From Cystobacter ferrugineus (GTDB taxonomy: Bacteria > Myxococcota > Myxococcia > Myxococcales > Myxococcaceae), in the NCBI RefSeq assembly GCF_001887355.1, contig NZ_MPIN01000014.1, forward strand, positions 1 through 64,000: DNA of 64,000 bases, in the 5' to 3' direction. Positions 16,790 through 26,047 of this stretch are shown piece after piece. The stretch's first letter is position 1; the number at the start of each line of letters is the position of its first letter. The notes under the pieces are model-generated. The model was not told the origin of the DNA. It saw nothing but the letters and a program-made list of their open reading frames with translations, and ran no database searches. The translations under genes and the position numbers were made by a program.

Positions 16790-16868
16790 TGTTGGAGTAC
16801 CACGAGAAGCATCGAATTCTTGAGACCCCAATCAACCGGCCCTCCCGGTAGCCGGCATCCTGGTGCCC

Positions 16869-18797
16869 ATGCAGTCCTTCAGCCTGTTCCTCCTGGTCCT
16901 CTCCGCGGTCCCGCAGCCGCCGAGTGATTCCCCGCCGCAGACGCCTCCCGCCGCGGAGGCACGGCCGGCCGACCCCGAAGACAAGCCGGTGCTCGCGGGC
17001 CCCGCCCAGGACAGCGATCCCTCCGTGGCCGAGGACGCCGAGGGGCTGGAGGACGAGTCGCTGGAGCTCGAGGAGATGCGCGCCCTGGAAGGCGCCACGT
17101 TGGATCCGGGGGCGCGGCCCGACGCCGAGGTGCTCCAGTCGCTGCGCCGCCTGGGAGTGGCCAACCCGCTGCGCCTGCGCATGCTGGATGCGCTGGAGGA
17201 GCCCACCTTCCGCGAGGACGAGGCGAACAACGCGGAGCTGCCGCGCATCACCGACCTGTCCACCTTCGACGTGTCGCTCGTGCAGGGGCGCTACGACATC
17301 CCGGTGGAGATGCAGCCGCTGGTGGCCCAGTACATCCAGTTCTTCCAGGGGCCGGGCCGCAAGTGGTTCCGCAAGTGGGTGAGCCGCTCCACGCGCTACC
17401 TGCCGGTGATGCAGCCCATCCTCGAGGCCCAGGGGATGCCGCGCGACACGGTGTACCTGGCGATGATCGAAAGTGGCTTCTCGCCCAGCGCCTACTCGTG
17501 GGCGCATGCCGCGGGCCCCTGGCAGTTCATCGCCAGCACCGGCCGCCAGTACGGCCTGCACCAGGACTTCTGGGTGGACGAGCGCAAGGATCCCATCAAG
17601 GCCACGTACGCCGCGGCGCGCTACCTCAAGGATTTGCACGCGGAGCTGGGCCACTGGTACCTCGCGTGGGCGGGCTACAACACGGGCAGCGGCCGGGTGC
17701 GCCGGCTCATGGAGCGCCACGGCACGTCCGACTTCTGGGTCATCTCCGCGGAGAAGGGCCTGGCGACGGAGACCAAGCACTACGTGCCCAAGCTCATCGC
17801 CGCGGCGCTCATCGCCAAGCACCCCGCCGCCTTCGGCTTCGCCGAGGAGGAGTTCGTCTACGAGCCGCCGCTGGCCTTCGACGAGGTGAAGCTCACGGAG
17901 GCGGCGGACCTGGACGTGATTGCCCGCGCGGCGGGCGCGAGCGTGATGGAGGTGCAGGAGCTCAACCCCGAGCTGCGGCGCTGGTGCACCCCGCCCGCGA
18001 GCGCGAAGAACCCCTACACCCTGCGCCTGCCCCAGGGCACGCGGCAGCGCTTCACGGAGAACTTCGCCCAGCTCGCGGCCAAGGATCGGCTGGCCTTCCG
18101 GGTCCACCGGGTGAAGCGCGGGGACACGCTGTCGCAGATCGCCCTCAACTACGGCACGGCGGCCGAGGCCATCCTGCAGATGAACCAGCTCAAGAGCCTG
18201 CGCACGCTGCGGGTGAACTCCGAGCTGGTCATCCCGGTGCCCGTGGGCCGCCCGAGCAAGGAGAGCACCCGCGAGAGCGCCCTGGCGCGCAAGGTGGCGC
18301 AGGCGCGGCGCAGCGGCGTGACGGTGCCCCGCCCCGAGGACGAGATTCCCGCGGGCACGCCCCGGGGTCCCGTGGCCGCCGGCCCCGTCAAGACGGAGAT
18401 GATCGGCGGGCGCAAGCGCATCACCTACGGCGTGCAGTCCGGCGACAGCCTGTGGGCCATCGCCCAGCGCTTCCAGGTGTCGGTGGATGACGTGCGCAAG
18501 TGGAACAACCTCTCCGTGCGCGCGAGCAAGCGCGCCCTGAAGGTGGGCTCGCTGCTGTACGTCTGGCCGAGCAACACCCCCGCCCCGGTGGTGGAGCGCG
18601 CGGGCACCGTCGTCGCCGCCCAGAAGGCCCCCACCCCGGGCCGCACCGGCACCGTGCACTCGCTCGCCGCCGGCGAGTCCGTGTGGAGCGTGGCCCAGCG
18701 CTACGGCATCACCGTCGAGGACATCAAGCGCTGGAACCACATCACCGACACCAGCCGCCTGCCCACCGGCCTCAAGCTCACGGTGAGCGCGCCGTAA
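16869..18797 (+). CDS. MltD-like lytic transglycosylase with three LysM repeats
   Basis: This 642-residue protein has a short signal-like start, an acidic Pro/Glu-rich segment (to about 70) and an SLT domain at about 185-330 with catalytic E201 in AMIESGFSP. Further SLT hallmarks are GPWQFI and WYLAWAGYNTG. LysM peptidoglycan-binding repeats follow at about 412-458, 518-568 and 594-642. It cleaves glycan strands to anhydro-muropeptides in the periplasm. The architecture matches MltD, with an extra LysM. Chosen start ATG 16869 (a GTG lies two codons upstream). Two hairpins follow its stop. Confidence 0.85.
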   Translation: MQSFSLFLLVLSAVPQPPSDSPPQTPPAAEARPADPEDKPVLAGPAQDSDPSVAEDAEGLEDESLELEEMRALEGATLDPGARPDAEVLQSLRRLGVANPLRLRMLDALEEPTFREDEANNAELPRITDLSTFDVSLVQGRYDIPVEMQPLVAQYIQFFQGPGRKWFRKWVSRSTRYLPVMQPILEAQGMPRDTVYLAMIESGFSPSAYSWAHAAGPWQFIASTGRQYGLHQDFWVDERKDPIKATYAAARYLKDLHAELGHWYLAWAGYNTGSGRVRRLMERHGTSDFWVISAEKGLATETKHYVPKLIAAALIAKHPAAFGFAEEEFVYEPPLAFDEVKLTEAADLDVIARAAGASVMEVQELNPELRRWCTPPASAKNPYTLRLPQGTRQRFTENFAQLAAKDRLAFRVHRVKRGDTLSQIALNYGTAAEAILQMNQLKSLRTLRVNSELVIPVPVGRPSKESTRESALARKVAQARRSGVTVPRPEDEIPAGTPRGPVAAGPVKTEMIGGRKRITYGVQSGDSLWAIAQRFQVSVDDVRKWNNLSVRASKRALKVGSLLYVWPSNTPAPVVERAGTVVAAQKAPTPGRTGTVHSLAAGESVWSVAQRYGITVEDIKRWNHITDTSRLPTGLKLTVSAP

Positions 18798-18807
18798 CAC
18801 CCCGCGA

Positions 18808-18828
18808 GCCACCTCGAGCGGAGGTGGC
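18808..18828 (+). terminator. Short hairpin after the transglycosylase gene
   Basis: GCCACCT at 18808-18814 pairs with AGGTGGC at 18822-18828 around a seven-base loop, directly after the stop. It lacks a U-tract. Confidence 0.4.
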
Positions 18829-18838
18829 ACCCGGGGCC

Positions 18839-18860
18839 CGCGGGGGGTTGTCCCCCCGCG
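18839..18860. terminator. Symmetric hairpin between convergent genes
   Basis: A perfect nine-base stem (CGCGGGGGG with CCCCCCGCG) encloses the tetraloop TTGT. It sits between the convergent transglycosylase and AAA+ genes and could end both transcripts. Confidence 0.55.
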
Positions 18861-18867
18861 CCGGGAC

Positions 18868-20622
18868 TCACCCCTGCTCGAGCAGGTTCTTGAGCTCGCG
18901 CACCCGGCGGGTGATGTGGTCGCGGTCCAGGCGGCGGAAGCTCTCCGGGAGCAGCTCGCGGCTGGTGCACTCCTGCACCGCCACCAGGTTCTGCAGCTCG
19001 ATCTCCAGCGGGTAGCTGGGCGGCACGAAGTCCTCGAAGACGGCCTTCAAGTCCTCCACGGTGGCCTGCTCCCTGCCTTGCGCGAGCGCCCGGAAGCGCG
19101 TGCGCACGAGCACCGCCTCCATGTCCGCGCCGCTGAGCTGGCGCGTGCCCGTGGGAATCAGCTCGGAGATGGAGGGCACCTCCAGCTTCAGGCCCGTCTT
19201 CTTCTGCATCACCTTGAAGAGCTCCTCCCGCTCGGCTTCCGTCTCCGGATAGAAGAGCGCGAGGTGCTCCTCGGCGCGGCCCTGGCGCTTCAAGTCGATG
19301 GGCAACAGGTCCGGCCGCGCCGTCATCAGGAACCAGACGATCTTCCCGCGGTACACCGTGTTGCCCATGAACGAGGCGATGGAGCCGAACACGCGGCTGC
19401 TCGTGCCCGAGTCCCCGCCCGAGTCGCGGTTGCCCAGGAACGTGTCCGCCTCGTCCACCATCACCGCCACCGGCCAGAGCGCCTTGAGCAGGTTGAAGAT
19501 CTTCTCCAGGTTGCTCTCGGTGACGCCCTGCCACTGGCTGCGGAAGTTGAGGAACTTCACCACCGGAATGCCAATCTCCCCGGCGAAGCACGACACGAGG
19601 AACGTCTTGCCCGTGCCCACCGGGCCGCTCACGAGGTAGCCCATGGGCATCACCTCCATGCGGCCCTTCTTCAGGGCATTGGCCGCCCCGCGCAGCATCT
19701 CCTTGGCCTTGGCGTGGCCCGCCACCGCGTCCAGCGAGTTCACCGGCTCGATGAACTCGAGCAGTCCGTGGCACTCGGCCTGGATGAGCTCCTTCTTCTT
19801 CTCCTTGAGCTGCTCGGTGGTGATGCGCACCCCGCGCTCGAGCGCCTCGGTGAGCACCCGGTCCAGGTTGATGCGCGACAGGCCCGCCGTCATCTTCGCC
19901 AGGGCGGCCAGCGGCACGTCCGACACCGCCGCGAGCTTCTTGCCCTCGAGCTTGTAGCGCACGTACTCCAGGCGCTCCTCCTCCATGGGCAGGGGCAGCT
20001 CCAGGGGCGCCACGTAGGGGTTGCGCGACAGGCGCGGGGAGATGTCCGCCAGGTTCTCCGCCAGCAGCACCACCGACACGTCGCCCGCGAGGAACTGCGG
20101 ATCGTGCGCCCACTTCTCCAGCGTGGCCAGCACGAACCGGTCCTCGGCCGACAGGTGGCTCATCTCCCCACCGGGCACCAGCGTCTCGGCGAAGTCGATG
20201 ATGAGCGCGAGCGAGCGGCCCTCGCTCAGGCGCATGCGCAGGAAGTTCTCGAGGATTTGCAGCGCCCGGGCCGGATCCCTCGGCAGGCTCTTGGCGTAGT
20301 CGGTGCCATAGAGCGCGTCGTAGCTGGCCATGGTGCGCTGCAGCTCCTTCTGCGTGTCCGGCGAGGAGGAGCGGATGCCCGAGGAGCGGTCATAGAAGAG
20401 GACGTGGTCGCGCCCGCCGAAGAGCTCCTCGGCGAGGAACGTGCGCAGGGTGCCGAAGCCCCGGCTGCCATCCTCCTGGGTGAGCGGCTGCAGGTCCCTC
20501 ACCGCCCCGTAGAGCAGGAAGGTGTTGACGGTCTTCGTGTAGTACTTCTGGGCGAGCTTGCGCGCCCAACCGGGCAGCTCCGCGAGCGGATCCGCCGCGT
20601 CCCCCTTGCGTGCCTTGGTCAC
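18868..20622 (-). CDS. AAA+ ATPase with degenerate N-terminal module
   Basis: This 584-residue protein has a canonical AAA+ domain in its second half: Walker A GPVGTGKT (about 333-340), Walker B VAVMVDEAD (about 385-393) and an R-rich sensor region around MTARPDLLP and GRAEEH. The first 250 residues look like a second, ATP-site-less module, with an isolated Walker-B-like LALIIDFAET but no P-loop. GTG 20622 follows GGAGAGG. It lies 81 bases downstream of a Ser/Thr kinase gene and may be cotranscribed. The substrate and process are unknown; no protease domain is fused. Confidence 0.75.
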   Translation of the reverse strand: MTKARKGDAADPLAELPGWARKLAQKYYTKTVNTFLLYGAVRDLQPLTQEDGSRGFGTLRTFLAEELFGGRDHVLFYDRSSGIRSSSPDTQKELQRTMASYDALYGTDYAKSLPRDPARALQILENFLRMRLSEGRSLALIIDFAETLVPGGEMSHLSAEDRFVLATLEKWAHDPQFLAGDVSVVLLAENLADISPRLSRNPYVAPLELPLPMEEERLEYVRYKLEGKKLAAVSDVPLAALAKMTAGLSRINLDRVLTEALERGVRITTEQLKEKKKELIQAECHGLLEFIEPVNSLDAVAGHAKAKEMLRGAANALKKGRMEVMPMGYLVSGPVGTGKTFLVSCFAGEIGIPVVKFLNFRSQWQGVTESNLEKIFNLLKALWPVAVMVDEADTFLGNRDSGGDSGTSSRVFGSIASFMGNTVYRGKIVWFLMTARPDLLPIDLKRQGRAEEHLALFYPETEAEREELFKVMQKKTGLKLEVPSISELIPTGTRQLSGADMEAVLVRTRFRALAQGREQATVEDLKAVFEDFVPPSYPLEIELQNLVAVQECTSRELLPESFRRLDRDHITRRVRELKNLLEQG

Positions 20623-20703
20623 GGACTTTGCCTCTCCGGCCCCTCATGGGGGCACTCGCGCCCTCCCACGAGGGGAAGGGCGCCTGTGTTCTGGTGGCGA
20701 GGA

Positions 20704-23169
20704 CTACCTACAACCGCGCTGCTTCTTCAGCCGCTCGTTCACCCGGTTGCTCTTGGGCGCCACGCGCACGTCCACGTCGTCGTAGCAGCGCAGCTTGAGG
20801 CTCACCTGCGTCACACCGGACGGCAGGCGCACCAGCGCGGGGGTCTGGCCCAGCTCCTTGCCTCCGGCGACGATGGTGGCGCCGGACGGGGAGGACTGCA
20901 CATCGACCTCGAAGGTGTCGGGCTCCAGCCGCAGCTGCACCTGGGTGGGCTTGCCGTCCGCGCCCAGGCGGACGTTCTGCCGGGCCGTCTTGAAGCCGGG
21001 GGCACTCGCCTCCACCACCACATCCGTGTCCGCCGGCGCCTCCCCCACGTAGATGGAGGAGGAGCCCTTGGGGCGCACCACCTTGCCATCCACCTTCAGC
21101 TCCGCGTCCGCGGGCTGGGTGACGACGAGCATCTGGGCCGTGCGCGCCTCGCGCTCCAGTTCCGCCGATACCGTCGTGGCCGCCGTGCCCTCGGCGATCT
21201 CCACGCTGCGCGTGAAGGGCCGGTAGCCCTCGGCGCTCACCATGAGCACGGCGGGACCGGCGGGCACCTGATGGAACACAGGACCCTGCTTGGGTACCTC
21301 CAGATCCTTGCCGTTGAAGCTCACGCGCGCCTTGCCCTGCACACCCGCGGGCAGTTCCATCATGAGGTAGCCCGTGGGGGCCGGCCGCAGCACCAGGTAG
21401 CCCACCACGAGCAGCACCACGAGCCCCACGGAGGCCAGGATCGCCACGAGCGGCAGGCGGTTGGCGGGAGGAGCCGCCTTGTCCACGTTGCGCGCGGCAG
21501 CGGCGGGTGACGGCTTCGGCACGGCGGCCGGGCGCGCGGGAGCCGTGGGCACGGAGTCCCCAGGCGGAGCGGTCAGCAGCAGCTCATCCGTCCGGTCCTC
21601 GGGAGGAGGCTGCGCCACCGGAGGCGGCGGCCGGGAGGTCACCGCGGGCATGGCGGCCAGCGAGGCCCGGGGCGGCACGGCCGGCTCATCGGTCCGGCTC
21701 ACGCGCGGCAGGCCATCCATCGTGTTGCGCGCCTGGCGGGCCACGGTGGTGCTCTCCGCGGCGGAGGGCGCGAGCGACGGAGCCGACCGCGCGGGAGGAG
21801 GGATGCTCGCCGTGAGCCGCGGCAGCGACGGGCGCTGCAAGGGTTGCTCGGTGATGACGGGCGCGCGCGGCACCTCGACGGGCGTCACCGTACGGCCCGG
21901 CCCCACCAGCCCGGGCTGCGTGTTCGGCTCGTCGTCGTCCTCGGAGTCGGGGCTCACCACCTGCGTCGCCCCGGACTCCTCGCGCGGATTGAACGGCACG
22001 GCCGCGGGGGCCGCCGTCAACTTCGGCATGGAGGCCAGCGTGGGCGAGCGGCGCACCGCTCCCGAATGAGGCCCCCCAGAGGGCGGCGCGGCCTGAGGCA
22101 CCGGCGGCAGACTGGCCTGCACCGGCGCGGACGGCGCCGGCGACGAGCTCCCCTCGATCGCGCTCAGCATGCTCTCGGGGGGGGAGATCTCCGCGTACTC
22201 CTGCAGCCGCTGCTTCTCGCGCTCCACGTCCTCCGCGAAGGTGGACTTCATGTACTGCATGAGGTCCTTGCGGCTGAAGATGGACTCCGAGGTGATGAGG
22301 AAGCGCTGGAGGTCATCCCCCAGCTCGTTGGCGTACTGGTAGCGCTCGTCCACGTCGCGCGCGAGCGCCTTGAGGACGATCTTCTCCAGCGACTCGGGGA
22401 TGCGGCGGTTGTAGGCGCTGGGCGGCACGACCTCGGCCTTGCGCACCTTCTCCAGGACGCTGAAGTCGCTGTCGCCCACGAAGAGCCGCTCGCCGGTGAG
22501 CATCTCGTAGAGGCACACGCCGATGGCGAAGATGTCCGAGCGCCGATCCAGCGGCAGGCCGCGGATCTGCTCCGGGCTCATGTAGCCGAACTTGCCCTTG
22601 AGGATGCCCGCCTGCGTCTTGGTCGCCTTGCCCGCCGCCTTGGCGATGCCGAAGTCGATGACCTTCACCTCCCCCTCGAAGGAGATGAGGATGTTCTGCG
22701 GCGAGATGTCGCGGTGGACGATGTTCATGTCCCGCCCCATCCCGTCCTTCTTGCGATGGGCGTAGTCCAGGCCCTCGCACATCTTGGACACCACGTAGGC
22801 CACCAGCGGCACCGGCGCCGGCTCGCTCTTCTTGCGGCACCGGTCGAAGATGGCCCGCATGTCCTTGCCGGGGATGTACTCCATCGCGATGAAGAAGTTG
22901 TTCGCGATCTGCCCCAGCTCCTCGATCTTCGCGATGTTGGCGTGATTCAGCTGCACGCTGATCTTCGCCTCGTCGATGAACATCGAGATGAACTCGTCAT
23001 CCTCGGCGATGTTGGGGAGGATGCGCTTGATGGCGACGAGGCGCTCGAAGCCGCCCGCGCCAAACATCTTCCCGCGCCACACCTCCGCCATGCCGCCGAT
23101 GTTGATTCGGTCAAGGAGGAGGTATTTCCCAAACGGGATGGGTTGCCGCTTCGGTTGAGTGGTCGTCAC
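20704..23169 (-). CDS. Ser/Thr protein kinase with C-terminal PEGA domains
   Basis: This 821-residue membrane protein has a full Hanks kinase domain (about 13-280). It shows VAIK K48, HRDISPQN with D154 and N159, and DFG at 172-174. The glycine loop is weak (IGGMAE), as common in myxobacterial kinases. A long Pro/Ala/Thr-rich linker (about 320-575) leads to one membrane helix (about 590-610, ILASVGLVVLLVVGYLVL). Two or three PEGA-type beta repeats on the outer side follow. It likely senses an envelope signal and phosphorylates cytosolic targets, perhaps the downstream AAA+ protein. GTG 23169 was chosen; longer upstream starts exist. Confidence 0.85.
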   Translation of the reverse strand: MTTTQPKRQPIPFGKYLLLDRINIGGMAEVWRGKMFGAGGFERLVAIKRILPNIAEDDEFISMFIDEAKISVQLNHANIAKIEELGQIANNFFIAMEYIPGKDMRAIFDRCRKKSEPAPVPLVAYVVSKMCEGLDYAHRKKDGMGRDMNIVHRDISPQNILISFEGEVKVIDFGIAKAAGKATKTQAGILKGKFGYMSPEQIRGLPLDRRSDIFAIGVCLYEMLTGERLFVGDSDFSVLEKVRKAEVVPPSAYNRRIPESLEKIVLKALARDVDERYQYANELGDDLQRFLITSESIFSRKDLMQYMKSTFAEDVEREKQRLQEYAEISPPESMLSAIEGSSSPAPSAPVQASLPPVPQAAPPSGGPHSGAVRRSPTLASMPKLTAAPAAVPFNPREESGATQVVSPDSEDDDEPNTQPGLVGPGRTVTPVEVPRAPVITEQPLQRPSLPRLTASIPPPARSAPSLAPSAAESTTVARQARNTMDGLPRVSRTDEPAVPPRASLAAMPAVTSRPPPPVAQPPPEDRTDELLLTAPPGDSVPTAPARPAAVPKPSPAAAARNVDKAAPPANRLPLVAILASVGLVVLLVVGYLVLRPAPTGYLMMELPAGVQGKARVSFNGKDLEVPKQGPVFHQVPAGPAVLMVSAEGYRPFTRSVEIAEGTAATTVSAELEREARTAQMLVVTQPADAELKVDGKVVRPKGSSSIYVGEAPADTDVVVEASAPGFKTARQNVRLGADGKPTQVQLRLEPDTFEVDVQSSPSGATIVAGGKELGQTPALVRLPSGVTQVSLKLRCYDDVDVRVAPKSNRVNERLKKQRGCR

Positions 23170-23268
23170 GGGCGCACGAGGCTCGGGGGGTTCAGGACTG
23201 GAGCCTATCGACCGCCCATCCACAGGGTCAACCGCGCGTGACGTCCCCCCGCCCCGCGGCACCACGCG

Positions 23269-24075
23269 TCACGGTGTGGGTACGGGCTCCCGCTCCCCCA
23301 GGTCGGGCGTCTCCGGCCCGCCCGGCGGCGTCCGGCCCCCGGGCACCTCCCCGAAGGGCACCTGCGCTCCGGGAGGCGCTGGCTCCTCCTCCTCCGGGGG
23401 CACGGGCTGGATGAGCGCGAAGGAGGGATGCCCCTCCGACGACAGCACCTCGGGGAGGCCAAAGCGCTTGCCGGCCGGGAGAGCGACCAGGGAGACCCAG
23501 GCCCGGTCCGCGCCGGGGGCCACGCAGTAGATGAAGGTCCCCACCTCCAGGCCGGGCGCCTGCTCGACCGGCCCCTGACACCCCTGGCGCACCTGGAGGG
23601 ACCAGGCGGCCGCGCGCACGCCGCGCACCAGGTACGGTGGCTGGCCCATCTCCTCGACCACCGGGCGCAGTACCTCGGGAGAGGTGGGGACCCTGCCCTG
23701 GCGCACCAACGGCTCGACCTGCTCCCGGAAGCGCCCCAGGGACATGAAGGCCACGTCCTCGGAGCGCAGGGGCATCTGGTTCTCGGAGAGCACCAGGTCG
23801 AAGAAGAGCGCGGTCACCAGGACGATGGGCAGCAGCCGGTAGCCCTTGAAGCCCTCGCCCCGGCCATGTGTCAGTCCCCACACCCCCACCCCAAGTGCTC
23901 CGAGCATCACGCCCAGCACCACCGCGGGCCAGACGAGAGGAGGTGGCGCGAGGAAGGCGGACACCTCGGCGCTCCGGGCGCGTACGGCGTCCAGCAGATC
24001 CCCCCCATAGAGCCAGCAGAGGACGAGCAGGCACAGGAGGTTGGTGAGGAGCGTCTGGCGCGAGGGGATCGTCAT
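23269..24075 (-). CDS. Membrane protein, last gene of the ABC operon
   Basis: This 268-residue protein has three hydrophobic segments (about 8-24, 45-67, 80-97), a soluble domain (about 100-215) and a Pro/Glu-rich tail. The soluble part contains two Cys residues (QGCQ and FIYCV) that could pair in the periplasm. No family was recognised. Its start overlaps the permease stop by four bases (ATGA), so it belongs to the ABC operon and may be an accessory subunit. Confidence 0.6.
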   Translation of the reverse strand: MTIPSRQTLLTNLLCLLVLCWLYGGDLLDAVRARSAEVSAFLAPPPLVWPAVVLGVMLGALGVGVWGLTHGRGEGFKGYRLLPIVLVTALFFDLVLSENQMPLRSEDVAFMSLGRFREQVEPLVRQGRVPTSPEVLRPVVEEMGQPPYLVRGVRAAAWSLQVRQGCQGPVEQAPGLEVGTFIYCVAPGADRAWVSLVALPAGKRFGLPEVLSSEGHPSFALIQPVPPEEEEPAPPGAQVPFGEVPGGRTPPGGPETPDLGEREPVPTP

Positions 24076-25355
24076 CCGGCGAGCGTGCGTGCGGGGTCCG
24101 TGGCGGCGGCGCGATGGCTGGGGAACCAGGCTCCCGCCACCGCGGCGAGCAACCCGAGCCCCACCCCACCCACCACCACCGTCCAGGGGAAGGAGAAGAA
24201 GCTGTCGGGCTTGAAGGGGAACTGGGGCAGCCAGGAGGCGGCGAGCCGATCGATGAGCAGGGCCAGCAGGAGCGCGGCGAGGGTGCCCAGCACGCCGCCC
24301 GCGAGGCCCACCACGCCCGCCTCGGCCAGGACGATGTTGCGCACGTCCGCGCGCGAGGCGCCCACCGCCTGCATGACGCCGATCTCCTTGGCCCGCGCGC
24401 GCACGGACGCGCTCAGCGCGTGGGCGATGTTCACCGCCGCGAGCACGCAGATGAGGATGGACAGGAGCGCCAGGGCGGACGTGACGAGCGTCACCGCCGC
24501 GCCCACGTTCTCCGCGAGCCGCCGCTCCTGGTCGTCGATCTCCAGCCCCATGTCCCGCACGGCCGCCACCAGCTCCGGCACCCGGCCGGGGCTCGTGGCC
24601 ACCAGGGTGACGCCCGAGTACGTCTCCGTGTCCTGGCCCATCTCGCGGTTGAGGCGCACGGCCACGTCCAGCGGCAGGGTGATGCCCGCGAGCAGCGCCC
24701 GATCCGAGGTGCCCACCACCTGCGCCTGGGTGGAGATGACGGGCGCGTTGGGCAGCGGCGCGGAGACATAGGAGCGGTTGATGTCCACCGGCAGCAGGAA
24801 GCCCTGAAGCATCTGCGGCGAGAGCCTCGGCAGTCCGCGGGCCGGGGCGAAGGTGTTGTTGTAGATCTCCAGCAGGCGGTTGGACACGAGCACCGGCAGC
24901 GGCTGGCCTGGCCCCGGATCCACGAACTTCTCGCGCGGCACGTCGCCCTCGACGAGCCCGGGATCCACCCCCACCACGAGCAGGTCCACGCCCATGCGCA
25001 GCCGACGGCCGAAGAAGTCCCCGTTGTAGAGGCTCGCCGCGGGGGCGCGCACGTTCATCTTCCGGTAGACCTTCTCCACGCCGGGCAGCGCCTGGAGCCG
25101 CTCCACCATCACCGTGTCCAGCCGGCCCCCGCCCAGCAGCGAGCCGAGCGACACCGTGGGCGGCACCACGTCCACCAGCCGCGCGTCGGAGGGGAAGACG
25201 CGCTCGCGGATGACGCGGCCCACGCCCAGGCCCAGCCCCACGAAGAAGACGAGCGCCCCCACGCCCATGGCCACGCCGAAGGCCGAGAAGAACGCACCCC
25301 GCCGCTCGCGCGCCAGGCTCAGCCGCACCAGTCGAGACAGCGCCGCGAGCCTCAT
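24072..25355 (-). CDS. ABC transporter permease of the MacB/LolE (FtsX) type
   Basis: This 427-residue protein has one membrane helix near the start (about 22-45), a periplasmic domain of about 230 residues and three further helices (about 280-425). This is the FtsX/MacB layout. The conserved phrase RAKEIGVMQAVGAS lies between helices two and three, as in LolC/E and MacB permeases, which act by mechanotransmission rather than classic transport. It overlaps the ATPase gene by four bases upstream and the small membrane protein downstream. Confidence 0.8.
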   Translation of the reverse strand: MRLAALSRLVRLSLARERRGAFFSAFGVAMGVGALVFFVGLGLGVGRVIRERVFPSDARLVDVVPPTVSLGSLLGGGRLDTVMVERLQALPGVEKVYRKMNVRAPAASLYNGDFFGRRLRMGVDLLVVGVDPGLVEGDVPREKFVDPGPGQPLPVLVSNRLLEIYNNTFAPARGLPRLSPQMLQGFLLPVDINRSYVSAPLPNAPVISTQAQVVGTSDRALLAGITLPLDVAVRLNREMGQDTETYSGVTLVATSPGRVPELVAAVRDMGLEIDDQERRLAENVGAAVTLVTSALALLSILICVLAAVNIAHALSASVRARAKEIGVMQAVGASRADVRNIVLAEAGVVGLAGGVLGTLAALLLALLIDRLAASWLPQFPFKPDSFFSFPWTVVVGGVGLGLLAAVAGAWFPSHRAAATDPARTLAG

Positions 25356-26047
25356 GACACCCCTCCCGCCAGCACCGGCCGCGCTTCCTCCACCAGCCGG
25401 CCCTCCTTGAGCCGCAGCACGCGCCGCGCCGCCGAACTCATCCGATCCTCGTGCGTGACGGCGAGCAGCGTGAGGCCCTCGCGGTGCAGCTCCTGGAAGA
25501 GCGAGATGACACCCGCGCCCGTGGCGGCGTCGAGGTTGCCGGTGGGCTCGTCACACAGCAGCAGCTTGGGGCCCGTGAAGAGCGCCCGGGCGATGGCCAC
25601 GCGCTGGCGCTCGCCTCCGGACAGCCGCACCGGCGTGCGATCCTTCTTCGCCAGGAGGCCCACCCGGTCGAGCAGCTCCTCGGCGCGCTTGCGGGCGTCG
25701 ACGGGCGCGGCGCCGAAGTGCGAGGGCATGAGCACGTTCTCCACCGCGGACAGGTTGGGGATGAGGTGGAAGGACTGGAAGACGAAGCCCACGTGCTGGT
25801 TGCGGAAGCGCGCGAGCGCCGGCTCCTTCAGGCCGGTGAGCTTCACGCCCGCCACCTCCACCTCGCCCTGGTAGTGCACGTCCAGGCCGCCGAGCAGGTG
25901 CAGCAGCGTGGACTTGCCACTGCCGGACGGGCCCACCACCGCCACGAAGTCCCCCTGCTCCATCTCCAGCGACAGGCCATCGAGCACGCGAACCTCGCCG
26001 CCCTCCCCGTCCTGGTAGCGTTTGACGATGTCGTGCGCGCGAATCAC
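25352..26047 (-). CDS. ABC transporter ATP-binding protein, LolD/MacB type
   Basis: This 231-residue ATPase has Walker A GPSGSGKST (39-47), signature LSGGERQR, Walker B LLLCDEPTG and the switch histidine in AVTHE. Residues FVFQSFHLIPNLSAVEN form the Q-loop region typical of the LolD/MacB subfamily. It starts at GTG 26047, overlapping the lipoprotein stop by four bases. It pairs with the FtsX-type permease immediately downstream. Confidence 0.85.
   Translation of the reverse strand: MIRAHDIVKRYQDGEGGEVRVLDGLSLEMEQGDFVAVVGPSGSGKSTLLHLLGGLDVHYQGEVEVAGVKLTGLKEPALARFRNQHVGFVFQSFHLIPNLSAVENVLMPSHFGAAPVDARKRAEELLDRVGLLAKKDRTPVRLSGGERQRVAIARALFTGPKLLLCDEPTGNLDAATGAGVISLFQELHREGLTLLAVTHEDRMSSAARRVLRLKEGRLVEEARPVLAGGVS

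Noticed and set aside
18916-21510. An 864-codon plus-strand frame over the AAA+ and kinase genes
   Set aside because: It spans two unrelated minus-strand genes and the gap between them and has shadow-like composition.
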